From assembly GCA_025210345.1 (NCBI GenBank), contig JAOARX010000024.1:1-64000 (forward strand): a DNA stretch of 64,000 nucleotides, given 5' to 3'. The DNA is from Pelagimonas sp. (lineage in GTDB: Bacteria > Pseudomonadota > Alphaproteobacteria > Rhodobacterales > Rhodobacteraceae). Of the stretch, positions 16,901 to 25,570 are shown one piece after another. Below the pieces are notes generated by a model. The model was given only the letters and a program-made list of their open reading frames with translations. It made no database searches and was not told where the DNA came from. A program made the translations under genes and the position numbers. Position 1 is the stretch's first letter, and each line of letters starts with the position of its first letter.

Positions 16901-18190
16901 ATGGCCGATCTGACAAGCAACTTTATTGGAATCAAATCCCCAAACCCATTCTGGCTGGCCTCGGCCCCGCCCACGGACAAGGAATACAATGTCCGGCGCG
17001 CCTTTGAAGCCGGTTGGGGTGGTGTGGTCTGGAAGACCCTTGGCGAAGCCGGCCCCCCCGTCGTCAATGTCAACGGACCGCGTTACGGCGCGATCCACGG
17101 CGCAGACCGGCGGCTTTTGGGCCTGAACAACATCGAACTGATCACGGACCGTCCGCTTGAGGTCAACATCGAGGAAATCACCCGCGTGAAAAAGGACTAT
17201 CCCGATCACGCGGTGGTGGTCAGCCTCATGGTGCCCTGCGAAGAAGGCCCCTGGAAAGACATCCTGCGCCGCATCGAAGACACGGGCGCGGATGGGGTCG
17301 AACTGAACTTTGGCTGCCCGCACGGGATGGCCGAGCGCGGCATGGGATCAGCCGTGGGCCAGGTGCCGGACTATATCCAAATGGTCACCGAGTGGGTCAA
17401 AAAGCACTCTGACTATCCCTGCATCGTCAAACTGACGCCGAACATCACCGACATCCGCTTTCCGGCCCGCGCGGCCAAGGCGGGGGGGGCGGATGCGGTC
17501 AGCCTGATCAATACGATCAACTCGATCATCGGCGTCAATCTGGACAGCTTTGCCCCCGAACCCACCATCGACGGCTGGGGCGCGCATGGCGGCTATTGCG
17601 GCCCGGCGGTCAAACCCATCGCGCTGAACATGGTGGCGGAAATCGCCCGCGACCCGCAAACCGCAGGCCTGCCCATCAGCGGCATCGGCGGCGTCACCAC
17701 ATGGCGCGACGCAGTCGAGTTCATGGCGCTTGGCGCAGGGAACGTGCAGGTCTGTACCGCCGCCATGACCTATGGGTTTAAGGTGGTGCAGGAAATGATT
17801 TCCGGCCTGAATCAGTTCATGGATGAAAAGGGCATTGCCTCGATCGACGAGATCGTCGGGCGCGCTGTGCCCAAGGCCAAGGACTGGCAGGACCTGAACC
17901 TGAACTATGTCACCAAGGCCGAGATCGATCAGGACAAATGCATCCAATGTGGCCGCTGTTATGCGTCTTGCGAAGATACCTCGCACCAGGCCATCGCCAT
18001 GTCAGAAGACCGGGTCTTTACCGTCAAAGATGACGAATGCGTAGCCTGCAACCTGTGCGTCAACGTCTGCCCGGTTGAGGATTGCATCACCATGCGCGAA
18101 ATCCCCCTGGGCGAAGAAGACGAGCGCACCGGCAAAAAGGTCGAACCCTATGCCAACTGGACCACGCATCCCAACAATGTGCACGCCTGA
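16901..18190 (+). CDS. preA: NAD-dependent dihydropyrimidine dehydrogenase, PreA subunit
   Basis: FMN-barrel catalytic subunit of 429 residues. The substrate loop NFGCPHGMAERGMG retains the catalytic Cys139 known from mammalian DPD. The phosphate-binding end is GIGGVTTWRDAVEFMALGA. The C-terminus carries two 4Fe-4S ferredoxin motifs (CIQCGRCYASC and CVACNLCVNVCP) for electron transfer from PreT. The gene ends just before a rho-independent terminator. Confidence 0.95.
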   Translation: MADLTSNFIGIKSPNPFWLASAPPTDKEYNVRRAFEAGWGGVVWKTLGEAGPPVVNVNGPRYGAIHGADRRLLGLNNIELITDRPLEVNIEEITRVKKDYPDHAVVVSLMVPCEEGPWKDILRRIEDTGADGVELNFGCPHGMAERGMGSAVGQVPDYIQMVTEWVKKHSDYPCIVKLTPNITDIRFPARAAKAGGADAVSLINTINSIIGVNLDSFAPEPTIDGWGAHGGYCGPAVKPIALNMVAEIARDPQTAGLPISGIGGVTTWRDAVEFMALGAGNVQVCTAAMTYGFKVVQEMISGLNQFMDEKGIASIDEIVGRAVPKAKDWQDLNLNYVTKAEIDQDKCIQCGRCYASCEDTSHQAIAMSEDRVFTVKDDECVACNLCVNVCPVEDCITMREIPLGEEDERTGKKVEPYANWTTHPNNVHA

Positions 18191-18223
18191 GTGCGCCGGA
18201 ACGCACGGAACTTTCTAACACTT

Positions 18224-18250
18224 CGGGGGCCTGTCACGGGCCCCCGTTTT
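18224..18250 (+). terminator. Rho-independent terminator after preTA
   Basis: Eight-base arms CGGGGGCC and GGCCCCCG with a 7-base loop, followed by TTTT. It is 34 bp after the preA stop and separates preTA from the downstream TetR gene. Confidence 0.85.
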
Positions 18251-18485
18251 CGTTCACGCCCCCGATAGGGTATCTGCCCCCACCAGCGGCGGTGATGTCA
18301 CCGGAACCACCTGCCCGGCAGGATCGGCCTGATGATCCCGCCCCTCTCGCGTGTCGCCGACCAGCGCGTTCATCACCTGCAACGCGCATCCCCTGGCAAT
18401 CCCCCCAAGTGCCCCTTTTTTTCACACGCATGCCTTGATAAACAGCGTCAATTGCGCGCCGTCGCGTGTTGAGAAAGGTTTCACC

Positions 18486-19091
18486 ATGGTCAAGACCAAA
18501 CCCCTCAGTCGGGTCCAGATCCGCAATCGGCACGCCATTCTGGCAGCGGCCCTTGAGGTGTTTTCGCAGCATGGGTTCCGGGGGGCGACCCTGGATCAAA
18601 TCGCGAAACAGGCCAATATGTCCAAACCGAACCTGATCTATTACTTTGCCAACAAAGAAACGGTGTTTGTCACGCTGCTTAATCAGCACGTCGACGCATG
18701 GCTGGCCCCCCTGCGCGAGATTGATCAAGATGGCGAGCCCCTGGATGAGATCCTGACCTATGTGCGGCGCAAAGTGCAGATGAGCCGTGACATGCCGCGC
18801 GAAAGCCGCCTATTTGCCAATGAAATCGTGCAGGGCGCGCCGCGCGTCCGGGAACATCTCGCGGGGGATCTGAAACAGCTGTTCGACCAGACAAGCGCCG
18901 TGTTCGCGCGTTGGATGGACGAAGGCCGCATTGCGCGGGTCGATCCCGATCACCTGATCTATTCCATTTGGGCGACGACCCAGCATTATGCGGATTTCGG
19001 CGCGCAGATTGATATTCTGACCGGCCCGGATACCCTGGATGGGGCAGAGGCCTTTCTTGTCAATCTGTATACAAAAATGCTGACCCCCTAA
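18486..19091 (+). CDS. TetR-family regulator, RutR-like (copy 1)
   Basis: 201-residue TetR protein. The N-terminal HTH runs through AILAAALEVFSQHGFRGATLDQIAKQ and MSKPNLIYYFANKE; the C-terminal ligand domain carries the RutR-typical IWATTQHYADFGAQID. I chose the ATG at 18486 (GAGAAAGG upstream) over a longer frame from 18351. RutR of E. coli senses uracil and thymine, and this gene sits between preTA and the pyrimidine importer, so it probably controls this locus. It is a paralog of the gene at 25571. Confidence 0.85.
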   Translation: MVKTKPLSRVQIRNRHAILAAALEVFSQHGFRGATLDQIAKQANMSKPNLIYYFANKETVFVTLLNQHVDAWLAPLREIDQDGEPLDEILTYVRRKVQMSRDMPRESRLFANEIVQGAPRVREHLAGDLKQLFDQTSAVFARWMDEGRIARVDPDHLIYSIWATTQHYADFGAQIDILTGPDTLDGAEAFLVNLYTKMLTP

Positions 19092-19130
19092 GGGATCAGC
19101 AGGGATTTCGGAACGCTCTGCGCGCCCAGA

Positions 19131-20117
19131 TTACTTAAGCGCGGCGTCCGTCACGACATGGGTCCATGCGCCTTCGGGCATTTTGGTGATCACCGGATCC
19201 GAGCCACCACCCATCAGCGTGGACACGGTGCGGTCGTAATCCGCCGGGTCCAGCGCGCCGTCCGAGCCTGCGGTCAGCTTGGCCACTTCGCCCATCATGC
19301 GGATCTGATGCGCTTCGGTCTGGGCACCGGTTTCGTCATACTCAAGCACGATCATCGCCGCATCTTCGGGATTTTCCTCGGCCCATTTCCACCCCTTCAT
19401 CGAGGCGCGCACAAAACGGGCCATCTGATCAACAAAGGCCGGATCATCCAGACGCTCTTCTTTCACGTACAGACCATCCTCAAGCGTCGCGACACCCTGG
19501 TCTTCGTATTTGAAGGTGATCAGATCCTGGTCGGTCAGGCCCGCATCAATGATCTGCCAGTATTCGTTATAGGTCATGGTCGATACGCATTCCGCCTGGC
19601 CTTGCAGGATCGGATCCACGTTAAAGCCCTGTTTGAGAACGGTGACACCATCCCCACCTTCGGTCGAAATCCCCAGTGAGCTCATCCAGCTCAGGAACGG
19701 GTATTCATTGCCAAAGAACCAGACCCCCAGGGTCTTGCCCGGGAAATCGGCAGGGGTCTCAATGCCGCTGTCGGTGCGGCAGGTCAGCATCATGCCCGAG
19801 CTTTTGAACGGCTGCGCGATGTTCACAACCGGCGCACCCTGTTCACGCGCCGCCAGCGCCGAGGGCATCCAATCGATCATCACATCGGCCCCGCCGCCCA
19901 TCAGCACCTGCACCGGTGCCACGTCCGGGCCACCGGGCTTGATGGTGACGTTCAGATCTTCGTCTTTGTAAAACCCGTTTTCCAGTGCCACGTAATAGCC
20001 CGCGAATTGCGCCTGCGTGACCCACTTAAGCTGAAGCGTCACGTCATCCGCGGCATAGGCAGTTCCGGCTGTCAGCGCCGCTGCGGCACAGATGGCTCCT
20101 TTGAGGTGATTTAGCAT
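19131..20117 (-). CDS. ABC transporter substrate-binding protein, NMT1/THI5-like (pyrimidine-type)
   Basis: Periplasmic protein of 328 residues with signal peptide ICAAAALTAGTAYA. The mature part LQLKWVTQAQFAGYYVALENGFY is the NMT1/THI5-like hallmark shared by pyrimidine, pyrimidine-precursor and sulfonate binding proteins. It is the last gene of the minus-strand pyrimidine operon. Uracil, thymine or a hydantoin is the likely ligand given its partners; a thiamine-precursor role is less likely because no TPP riboswitch or thi gene is nearby. Confidence 0.85.
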   Translation of the reverse strand: MLNHLKGAICAAAALTAGTAYAADDVTLQLKWVTQAQFAGYYVALENGFYKDEDLNVTIKPGGPDVAPVQVLMGGGADVMIDWMPSALAAREQGAPVVNIAQPFKSSGMMLTCRTDSGIETPADFPGKTLGVWFFGNEYPFLSWMSSLGISTEGGDGVTVLKQGFNVDPILQGQAECVSTMTYNEYWQIIDAGLTDQDLITFKYEDQGVATLEDGLYVKEERLDDPAFVDQMARFVRASMKGWKWAEENPEDAAMIVLEYDETGAQTEAHQIRMMGEVAKLTAGSDGALDPADYDRTVSTLMGGGSDPVITKMPEGAWTHVVTDAALK

Positions 20118-20179
20118 TGTCTTTCTCCCGGTTGGTTATGGTTGTTGGTGTTCTTGTCTTTATGCGTGTCTCTTGTTCG

Positions 20180-21025
20180 TCAGCCCCGCTGTGACGGGTG
20201 CCAGAAGGTCAGCCATTTTTCGATCAGCGCGACGACTCCGTAAAAGGCCGATCCCGCGATGGCAGCGACGGTGATTTCCGCCCAGACCATATCAAGGCCC
20301 AGCTTGCCGACCTCGGTCGAGATGCGAAAGCCCATGCCTTTGATCGGGCTGCCAAAGAATTCGGCCACAATCGCACCAATCAGCGCAAGGGTTGCCGCAA
20401 CTTTAAGCCCATTGAAAACCGCGGGCATGGCCGCAGGCAAGCGCAACTTGACCAGAGACTGCCAATAGCTGGCGGAATAGGTGGCCATCAGGTCACGCTG
20501 CATCCGGTCGGTCGACGCAAGGCCCTGTACGGTGTTCACCAGCATCGGGAAAAACACCATGGCCACCACGACGGCCGCCTTGGACTGCCAGTCGAACCCG
20601 AACCACATCACCAGGATGGGGGCGGTGCCAACGATGGGAAGTGCCGCGATAAAGTTGCCAACCGGCAGCAGGCCGCGTTGCAAAAACGGCGACCGGTCGA
20701 TCAGGATCGCGACCACAAAAGCCGATCCGCAGCCCATCACATAGCCCGTCAATGCACCTTTGATGAAGGTCTGCACAAAGTCGACCCACAAGATGCTCAG
20801 GCTTGCCGCGAACTTGGCCGCGATGGCGGTGGGGGGCGGCAGGATCACCATGGGAATTTCAAACCCCCGCACGAGGGCCTCCCAGATGATCAGCAGCGTC
20901 ACGCCAAAGATCACCGGCACGATCAGTTTCACGGCACGGGTCTGGCGGTTGGGGCCATTGGCCAGCACGTGGTTGATGCCATAGCCCAGCCCCCAGGTCA
21001 CCAAGGCGATAAGAAACCAGATCAT
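20180..21025 (-). CDS. ABC transporter permease (SsuC/ThiX-like), pyrimidine importer
   Basis: Inner-membrane subunit of 281 residues with about six hydrophobic helices. The coupling motif runs around ASTDRMQRDLMATYSASYWQ and the signature LIGAIVAEFFGS is present. Its start ATG overlaps the preceding permease stop by 4 bp. It pairs with the paralogous permease encoded directly upstream. Confidence 0.88.
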   Translation of the reverse strand: MIWFLIALVTWGLGYGINHVLANGPNRQTRAVKLIVPVIFGVTLLIIWEALVRGFEIPMVILPPPTAIAAKFAASLSILWVDFVQTFIKGALTGYVMGCGSAFVVAILIDRSPFLQRGLLPVGNFIAALPIVGTAPILVMWFGFDWQSKAAVVVAMVFFPMLVNTVQGLASTDRMQRDLMATYSASYWQSLVKLRLPAAMPAVFNGLKVAATLALIGAIVAEFFGSPIKGMGFRISTEVGKLGLDMVWAEITVAAIAGSAFYGVVALIEKWLTFWHPSQRG

Positions 21026-21900
21026 GACTGCATCCCCATCCGTTTAAGCGTGGCCCGCTCGATCATACCGATGATGCCCACCAGCGTGGCGGCAAGGATG
21101 GCGGCGGCAAACAGCGCCGACCAGATTTGAATGGTCTGACCGTAATAGCTTCCGGTCAGCATCCGCGCGCCCAGGCCCCGGATCGCGCCCGTGGGCAGCT
21201 CACCAACGATGGCACCTACCAAGGACGCGGCCATGCCGATCTTGAGCGCCGTGAACAGATAAGGCACCGACGAGGGCAGGCGAAGCTTCCAGAACCCGGC
21301 CGCGCCCGGCGTATTATACGTCGCCAAAAGATCCAGCTGTTCGCGCGACGGCGAGCGCAGGCCTTTCACCATGCCGACAACAACGGGGAAAAAGCTCAGA
21401 TAGGCCGAAATGATCGCCTTGGGGATCAAGCCCTGCACCCCGATTGAATTCAGCACCACGATGATCATCGGCGCAATCGCAAGGATCGGGATGGTCTGGC
21501 TGGCGATGGCCCAGGGCATCACCGACATGTCCATCGCACGGTTATAGACAATGCCAACCGCCAACAAGATGCCCGCCCCCGTGCCGATCACAAAGCCCAG
21601 CATGGTGGCTGACAAGGTGATCCAGCCATGGAAAATCAGGCTGCGTTTTGACATGGCACGCCCTTTAAGCACCATGGCTCCGGTGGTTTTCCAAAGCTCT
21701 TGCACCACCTGATGCGGCGCGGGCAGACGCGGGCGATCCTGGCTCCAGGTGTCTAGGACCAGCGCCCGGGTGGTCAGGTCGATCCCGGCGCGGGTTGCCT
21801 GATCCTTGGCCCATTTGCCATTCATCGGCACCGCCGCCGCGTACCACAGCGCGATGATCGCGGCGACCACCGTCAAGACAGGAAGGACGCGCTTAATCAT
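21022..21900 (-). CDS. ABC transporter permease (SsuC/ThiX-like), pyrimidine importer
   Basis: Second inner-membrane subunit, 292 residues from the ATG at 21900, chosen for the GCGGGG site 8 bases upstream; an ATG at 21906 is also in frame. It has the coupling region SPSREQLDLLATYNTPGAAGF and the helix LVGAIVGELPTGAIRGLGA. It overlaps the ATPase gene by 8 bp and the next permease by 4 bp. Confidence 0.88.
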   Translation of the reverse strand: MIKRVLPVLTVVAAIIALWYAAAVPMNGKWAKDQATRAGIDLTTRALVLDTWSQDRPRLPAPHQVVQELWKTTGAMVLKGRAMSKRSLIFHGWITLSATMLGFVIGTGAGILLAVGIVYNRAMDMSVMPWAIASQTIPILAIAPMIIVVLNSIGVQGLIPKAIISAYLSFFPVVVGMVKGLRSPSREQLDLLATYNTPGAAGFWKLRLPSSVPYLFTALKIGMAASLVGAIVGELPTGAIRGLGARMLTGSYYGQTIQIWSALFAAAILAATLVGIIGMIERATLKRMGMQS

Positions 21901-22675
21901 AGGCATGCCCCGCCCGCAGGCCTTCGCGCACCCGATGGGCGATTTCCAGGAACTCGGGTGTGTCGCGAATATCCAGGGGGCGTTCGCGCGGAAGGGTGCT
22001 TTCGATCACATCGGTGATCCGCCCGGGTCTCGGGCTCATGACCACGATTTTGGTCGACAGATAGACCGCCTCGGGGATCGAATGGGTGACAAAGCCGATG
22101 GTTTTGCCGGTCCGGTCCCACAGCGCCAAAAGCTGTTCGTTCAGGTGGTCGCGCACGATTTCATCAAGCGCGCCAAAGGGTTCATCCATCAACAAGATAT
22201 CCGCATCAAAGGCCAGCGCCCGCGCAATCGACGCGCGCTGTTGCATGCCGCCCGACAGCTGCCAGGGGAACTTGGGGCCAAAGCCCTCAAGATCCACCAG
22301 CTTGAGCACGCGTTCGACGCGCTCTTGCTGTTCGGATTTGGAAAACCCCATGATTTCAAGCGGCAGTTTGATATTCCCTGCGATGGTGCGCCAGGGGTAC
22401 AGCCCCGCGTGCTGGAACACATAGCCATAGGCGCGCTGTTTGCGGGCTTCATCGGGGCTGACGCCATTGACGGTGATTGAGCCGCCGGTCGGGTGCTCAA
22501 GCGCCGCCATGACGCGCAGGAATGTTGTCTTGCCACAGCCCGACGGGCCGATAAAGCTGACGAAATCCCCCTTGTTGATGGTCAGGTCCACCCCTTTGAG
22601 GGCGTGAACCGGACCGTCATTGGTCTGAAACGTAAGGTCGAGCCCCTTGGCCTCGACAACAGGAAGTGCCGTCAT
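21893..22675 (-). CDS. ABC transporter ATP-binding protein, pyrimidine importer
   Basis: ATPase of 260 residues: Walker A GPSGCGKTTF, signature LSGGMQQRASIARAL, Walker B DILLMDEPFGALDE and H-loop FVTHSIPEAVYL. The start at 22675 is 5 bp after the dihydropyrimidinase stop; the longer frame would overlap that gene. It belongs to the SsuB/TauB/ThiZ family, which fits the NMT1/THI5-like binding protein of the same operon. Confidence 0.9.
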   Translation of the reverse strand: MTALPVVEAKGLDLTFQTNDGPVHALKGVDLTINKGDFVSFIGPSGCGKTTFLRVMAALEHPTGGSITVNGVSPDEARKQRAYGYVFQHAGLYPWRTIAGNIKLPLEIMGFSKSEQQERVERVLKLVDLEGFGPKFPWQLSGGMQQRASIARALAFDADILLMDEPFGALDEIVRDHLNEQLLALWDRTGKTIGFVTHSIPEAVYLSTKIVVMSPRPGRITDVIESTLPRERPLDIRDTPEFLEIAHRVREGLRAGHAYD

Positions 22676-22680
22676 CTGTG

Positions 22681-24138
22681 TCACACCCCTGTCGCGGGGA
22701 TGCCCGAGCGTTGGACCGGCTGCGGCGCGGTCAACGCCTTCCACTGGCTAAGCGATGTATTCACCGTCGCGTTGGGTTCGCGGGCGACAAACTGGCCGTG
22801 ACCTTCCTGTGTGCGAATGTCGCCGTCATGCACCGCAACATGGCCGCGGGTCAGGGTAAAGCGCGGCAGGCCCTTGACCTTGTGCCCCTCGAACACGTTG
22901 TAATCAATCGAAGATTGCTGGCCCTCAGCACTGATTGTCTTTTCCTTTTCCGGGTCCCAGACAACGATGTCCGCATCGGCGCCAACCAAAATGGCCCCCT
23001 TGCGCGGATAACAATTCAGGATCTTGGCAATGTTGGTCGAAGTCACGGCGACAAATTCATTTGGCGTCAGGCGCCCGGTGGCAACCCCATGGGTCCACAG
23101 CATCGGCAGACGGTCTTCAAGCCCACCTGTCCCATTCGGGATCTGGGTGAAATCGCCGATGCCCGTCCGCTTTTGCGCGGTCGAAAAGGCGCAGTGATCC
23201 GTGGCCACCACCGAAAGCGACCCGGATTGCAGGCCGGCCCACAGGCTGTCTTGGTGTTTTTTGTTGCGGAAGGGCGGCGACATCACCCGGCGCGCGGCGT
23301 GGTCCCAATCGGGGTGGGAATATTCGCTGTCATCCAGCGTCAGGTGCTGGATCAGCGGCTCTCCCCAGACGCGTTTGCCCTGCTGACGGGCGCGGCGGAT
23401 GGCTTCGTGCGCCTCTTCGCAGGACACATGCACCACATAGAGCGGCACGCCCGCCATATCCGCGATCATGATCGCGCGGTTGGTGGCTTCGCCTTCGACC
23501 TGCGACGGGCGGGAATAGGCGTGCGCTTCGGGGCCGGTGTTGCCCTCGGCCAGCAGTTTGGCTGACAGTTCCGCGATCACATCGCCGTTTTCCGCATGCA
23601 CCATGGGCGTCGCGCCCAGTTCGGCCAGGCGGTTGAAACTTGAGAACAGCTCATCATCGTTCACCATCAGCGCGCCTTTGTAGGCGAGGAAGTGCTTGAA
23701 CGTGTTGATGCCGCGGTCCTGCACCACGGTCTGCATGTCGTTAAAGACCTGCTCGCCCCACCATGTCACCGCCATGTGGAACGAGTAATCACAGTTCGCA
23801 CGGGTCGATTTGTTGTCCCAGCGTTTGAGCGCATCCAAGAGGCTTTCACCCTGATTGGGCAGGCAGAAATCCACCACCATCGTGGTGCCCCCCGCCAGCC
23901 CGGCGCGGGTGCCGCTTTCGAAATCATCGCTGGAATAGGTGCCCATGAACGGCATCTCCAGATGCACATGCGGGTCGATCCCGCCCGGCATCACGTAGCA
24001 CCCCGTGGCGTCCAGTTGCTTGTCACCCTTCAGATCCGGGCCGATTTCCGTGATCCGCCCACCCTCGATGGCCACATCGGCCTTATAGGTCAGATCGGCT
24101 GTGACGACGGTTCCGTTCTTGATGATCGTTGTTGTCAT
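22681..24138 (-). CDS. hydA: Dihydropyrimidinase
   Basis: Zinc amidohydrolase of 485 residues that opens dihydrouracil or dihydrothymine to the N-carbamoyl beta-amino acid. The metal motif GGIDPHVHLEMPF holds His57 and His59, and Lys154 in FLAYKGALMV is the expected carboxylated lysine. DHCAFST and the NKIVAVTSTNIAKILN-like region complete the family pattern. The ATG at 24138 has AGGGAG upstream. Context (preTA, ureidopropionase) supports dihydropyrimidine rather than hydantoin as main substrate. Confidence 0.95.
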   Translation of the reverse strand: MTTTIIKNGTVVTADLTYKADVAIEGGRITEIGPDLKGDKQLDATGCYVMPGGIDPHVHLEMPFMGTYSSDDFESGTRAGLAGGTTMVVDFCLPNQGESLLDALKRWDNKSTRANCDYSFHMAVTWWGEQVFNDMQTVVQDRGINTFKHFLAYKGALMVNDDELFSSFNRLAELGATPMVHAENGDVIAELSAKLLAEGNTGPEAHAYSRPSQVEGEATNRAIMIADMAGVPLYVVHVSCEEAHEAIRRARQQGKRVWGEPLIQHLTLDDSEYSHPDWDHAARRVMSPPFRNKKHQDSLWAGLQSGSLSVVATDHCAFSTAQKRTGIGDFTQIPNGTGGLEDRLPMLWTHGVATGRLTPNEFVAVTSTNIAKILNCYPRKGAILVGADADIVVWDPEKEKTISAEGQQSSIDYNVFEGHKVKGLPRFTLTRGHVAVHDGDIRTQEGHGQFVAREPNATVNTSLSQWKALTAPQPVQRSGIPATGV

Positions 24139-24189
24139 TGGCTTGTCTCCCTGTGGGCCCAACGGCCCCGTATATCTGTTTATATGCCG

Positions 24190-25440
24190 TCAGCTGACGA
24201 TCTCAGCGGTCTCCAGCACCGCGTGCAGCAACACATCCGTGCCCGCCGTGGCCCATTCCTTGCTGATCTCTTCGGCCTCATTGTGGCTAAGCCCATCAAC
24301 GCAAGGGCACATGATCATCGCGGTGGGCGCAACCTGATTGATCCAACACGCATCGTGACCCGCCCCCGAAATGATATCCAGATGACTATAGCCCAGACGT
24401 TCGGCCGCGCCACGTACGGCGCTGACGCAGCCCTCATCGAATTTGACCGGATCAAAGCCGCCCACCTTTTCAAAGCTGATACTCAGCCCCATGTTATCGG
24501 CGATTTTCTGGCCCTCGACCCGCAGGCGCGCCTCCATATCGGTGATCACATCCAGCTCGGGCGAGCGGAAATCGACGGTAAACACCACCTTGCCGGGGAT
24601 CACGTTGCGCGAATTGGGATAGACGTCAATATGCCCCGCGGCCCCCACCGCATGCGGCGCGTGGGACCAGGCAATTTCATCCACCTTTTCAAGTACCTTC
24701 GCCATACCAAGCCCGGCATTTTTGCGCATGGGCATGGGGGTCGATCCCGTGTGGGCATCTTTGCCTTCGATCGTCACCTGGGTCCAGCTGAGCCCCTGCC
24801 CGTGGGTCACGACACCGATGTCTTTGCCCTCGGCCTCAAGGATGGGGCCTTGTTCGATGTGCAGTTCGAACATGGCGTGCATCTTGCGCGCGCCGACCGG
24901 TTCGTCCCCTTCCCAACCGATGCGCCGCAGCTCATCGCCAAATCGCTTGCCCTCGGCATCGACCCGGTCCTTGGCCCAGTCTTCGGTGTGGATGCCCGCG
25001 AAAACGCCCGATGACAGCATCGCCGGGGCATAGCGCGTGCCCTCTTCGTTGGTCCAGTTGGTGACGACGATGGGATGCTTGGTCTGGATGCCCAGATCAT
25101 TCATTGTGCGCACCAGCTCAAGCCCGCTGAGAACCCCCAGCACTCCATCGTATTTGCCGCCGGTCGGTTGGGTATCAAGATGTGACCCCACATAGACAGG
25201 CAGTGCCTCGGGGTCTGTGCCCGGGCGGGTCGCGAACATGTTGCCCATGGTATCGAGCCCCATGGAACACCCCGCATCTTCGCACCATGTCTGGAACAAA
25301 GCCCGGCCTTCGCCGTCTTCGTCGGTCAGGGTCTGGCGATTGTTGCCGCCCGCGACGCCGGGGCCGATCTTGGCCATTTCCATCAGCGTGTCCCAAAGGC
25401 GGTCGCCGTTGACGCGCAGGTTCTCTCCGGGTGCAGCCAT
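24190..25440 (-). CDS. Zn-dependent N-carbamoyl amidohydrolase, probable beta-ureidopropionase
   Basis: M20-like metallo-amidohydrolase (HyuC/AmaB family), 416 residues. The di-metal motifs VGSHLDTQPTGGKYDGVLG, TNEEGTRYAP and FELHIEQGPILE, and the GAGHDACWI His motif, are present. It would hydrolyse N-carbamoyl-beta-alanine or N-carbamoyl-beta-aminoisobutyrate from the dihydropyrimidinase to the beta-amino acid, CO2 and ammonia. It is the first gene of the minus-strand operon. The ATG at 25440 follows AGGGAG; 51 further bases of open frame upstream are probably leader. Confidence 0.88.
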   Translation of the reverse strand: MAAPGENLRVNGDRLWDTLMEMAKIGPGVAGGNNRQTLTDEDGEGRALFQTWCEDAGCSMGLDTMGNMFATRPGTDPEALPVYVGSHLDTQPTGGKYDGVLGVLSGLELVRTMNDLGIQTKHPIVVTNWTNEEGTRYAPAMLSSGVFAGIHTEDWAKDRVDAEGKRFGDELRRIGWEGDEPVGARKMHAMFELHIEQGPILEAEGKDIGVVTHGQGLSWTQVTIEGKDAHTGSTPMPMRKNAGLGMAKVLEKVDEIAWSHAPHAVGAAGHIDVYPNSRNVIPGKVVFTVDFRSPELDVITDMEARLRVEGQKIADNMGLSISFEKVGGFDPVKFDEGCVSAVRGAAERLGYSHLDIISGAGHDACWINQVAPTAMIMCPCVDGLSHNEAEEISKEWATAGTDVLLHAVLETAEIVS

Positions 25441-25499
25441 CCCATATCTCCCTGTTTTCATGTGGCTGAGAGTTTGATACCTCTCGCTCATCTTTAATG

Positions 25500-25515
25500 C
25501 TGACTAACTGGTCAG
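25500..25515. promoter_or_regulatory. RutR-like operator 1 in the ureidopropionase/TetR divergent region
   Basis: CTGACTAACTGGTCAG differs from the RutR consensus TTGACCANNTGGTCAA at three of the 14 fixed positions. It is centred 32 bp from the next operator, about three helical turns, so two dimers could bind one DNA face between the divergent genes. Confidence 0.7.
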
Positions 25516-25531
25516 TTTCAGGCTATGCATC

Positions 25532-25547
25532 TTGACCACACGGTCAA
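25532..25547. promoter_or_regulatory. RutR-like operator 2 in the ureidopropionase/TetR divergent region
   Basis: TTGACCACACGGTCAA matches the RutR consensus TTGACCANNTGGTCAA at all but one fixed position and lies 24 bp before the TetR start codon. It is well placed for autoregulation and for control of the catabolic operon. Confidence 0.75.
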
Positions 25548-25570
25548 GAAATAAATTTGGAAAGATTCAG

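Noticed and set aside
16901-18190. Apparent loss of a catalytic Cys in PreA (Val in GSAVGQ where DPD has Cys)
   Set aside because: That position is not the catalytic residue; the catalytic Cys corresponds to Cys139 in NFGCPHG, which is retained.
18437-18456. TTGAT-N7-GTCAA dyad before the first TetR gene as a RutR site
   Set aside because: The half-site spacing is one base too long and the inner CCA/TGG bases are missing.
19131-22675. Thiamine-precursor (ThiXYZ) importer
   Set aside because: No TPP riboswitch-like leader or thi genes; the operon begins with ureidopropionase and dihydropyrimidinase, so pyrimidines are the better ligand.
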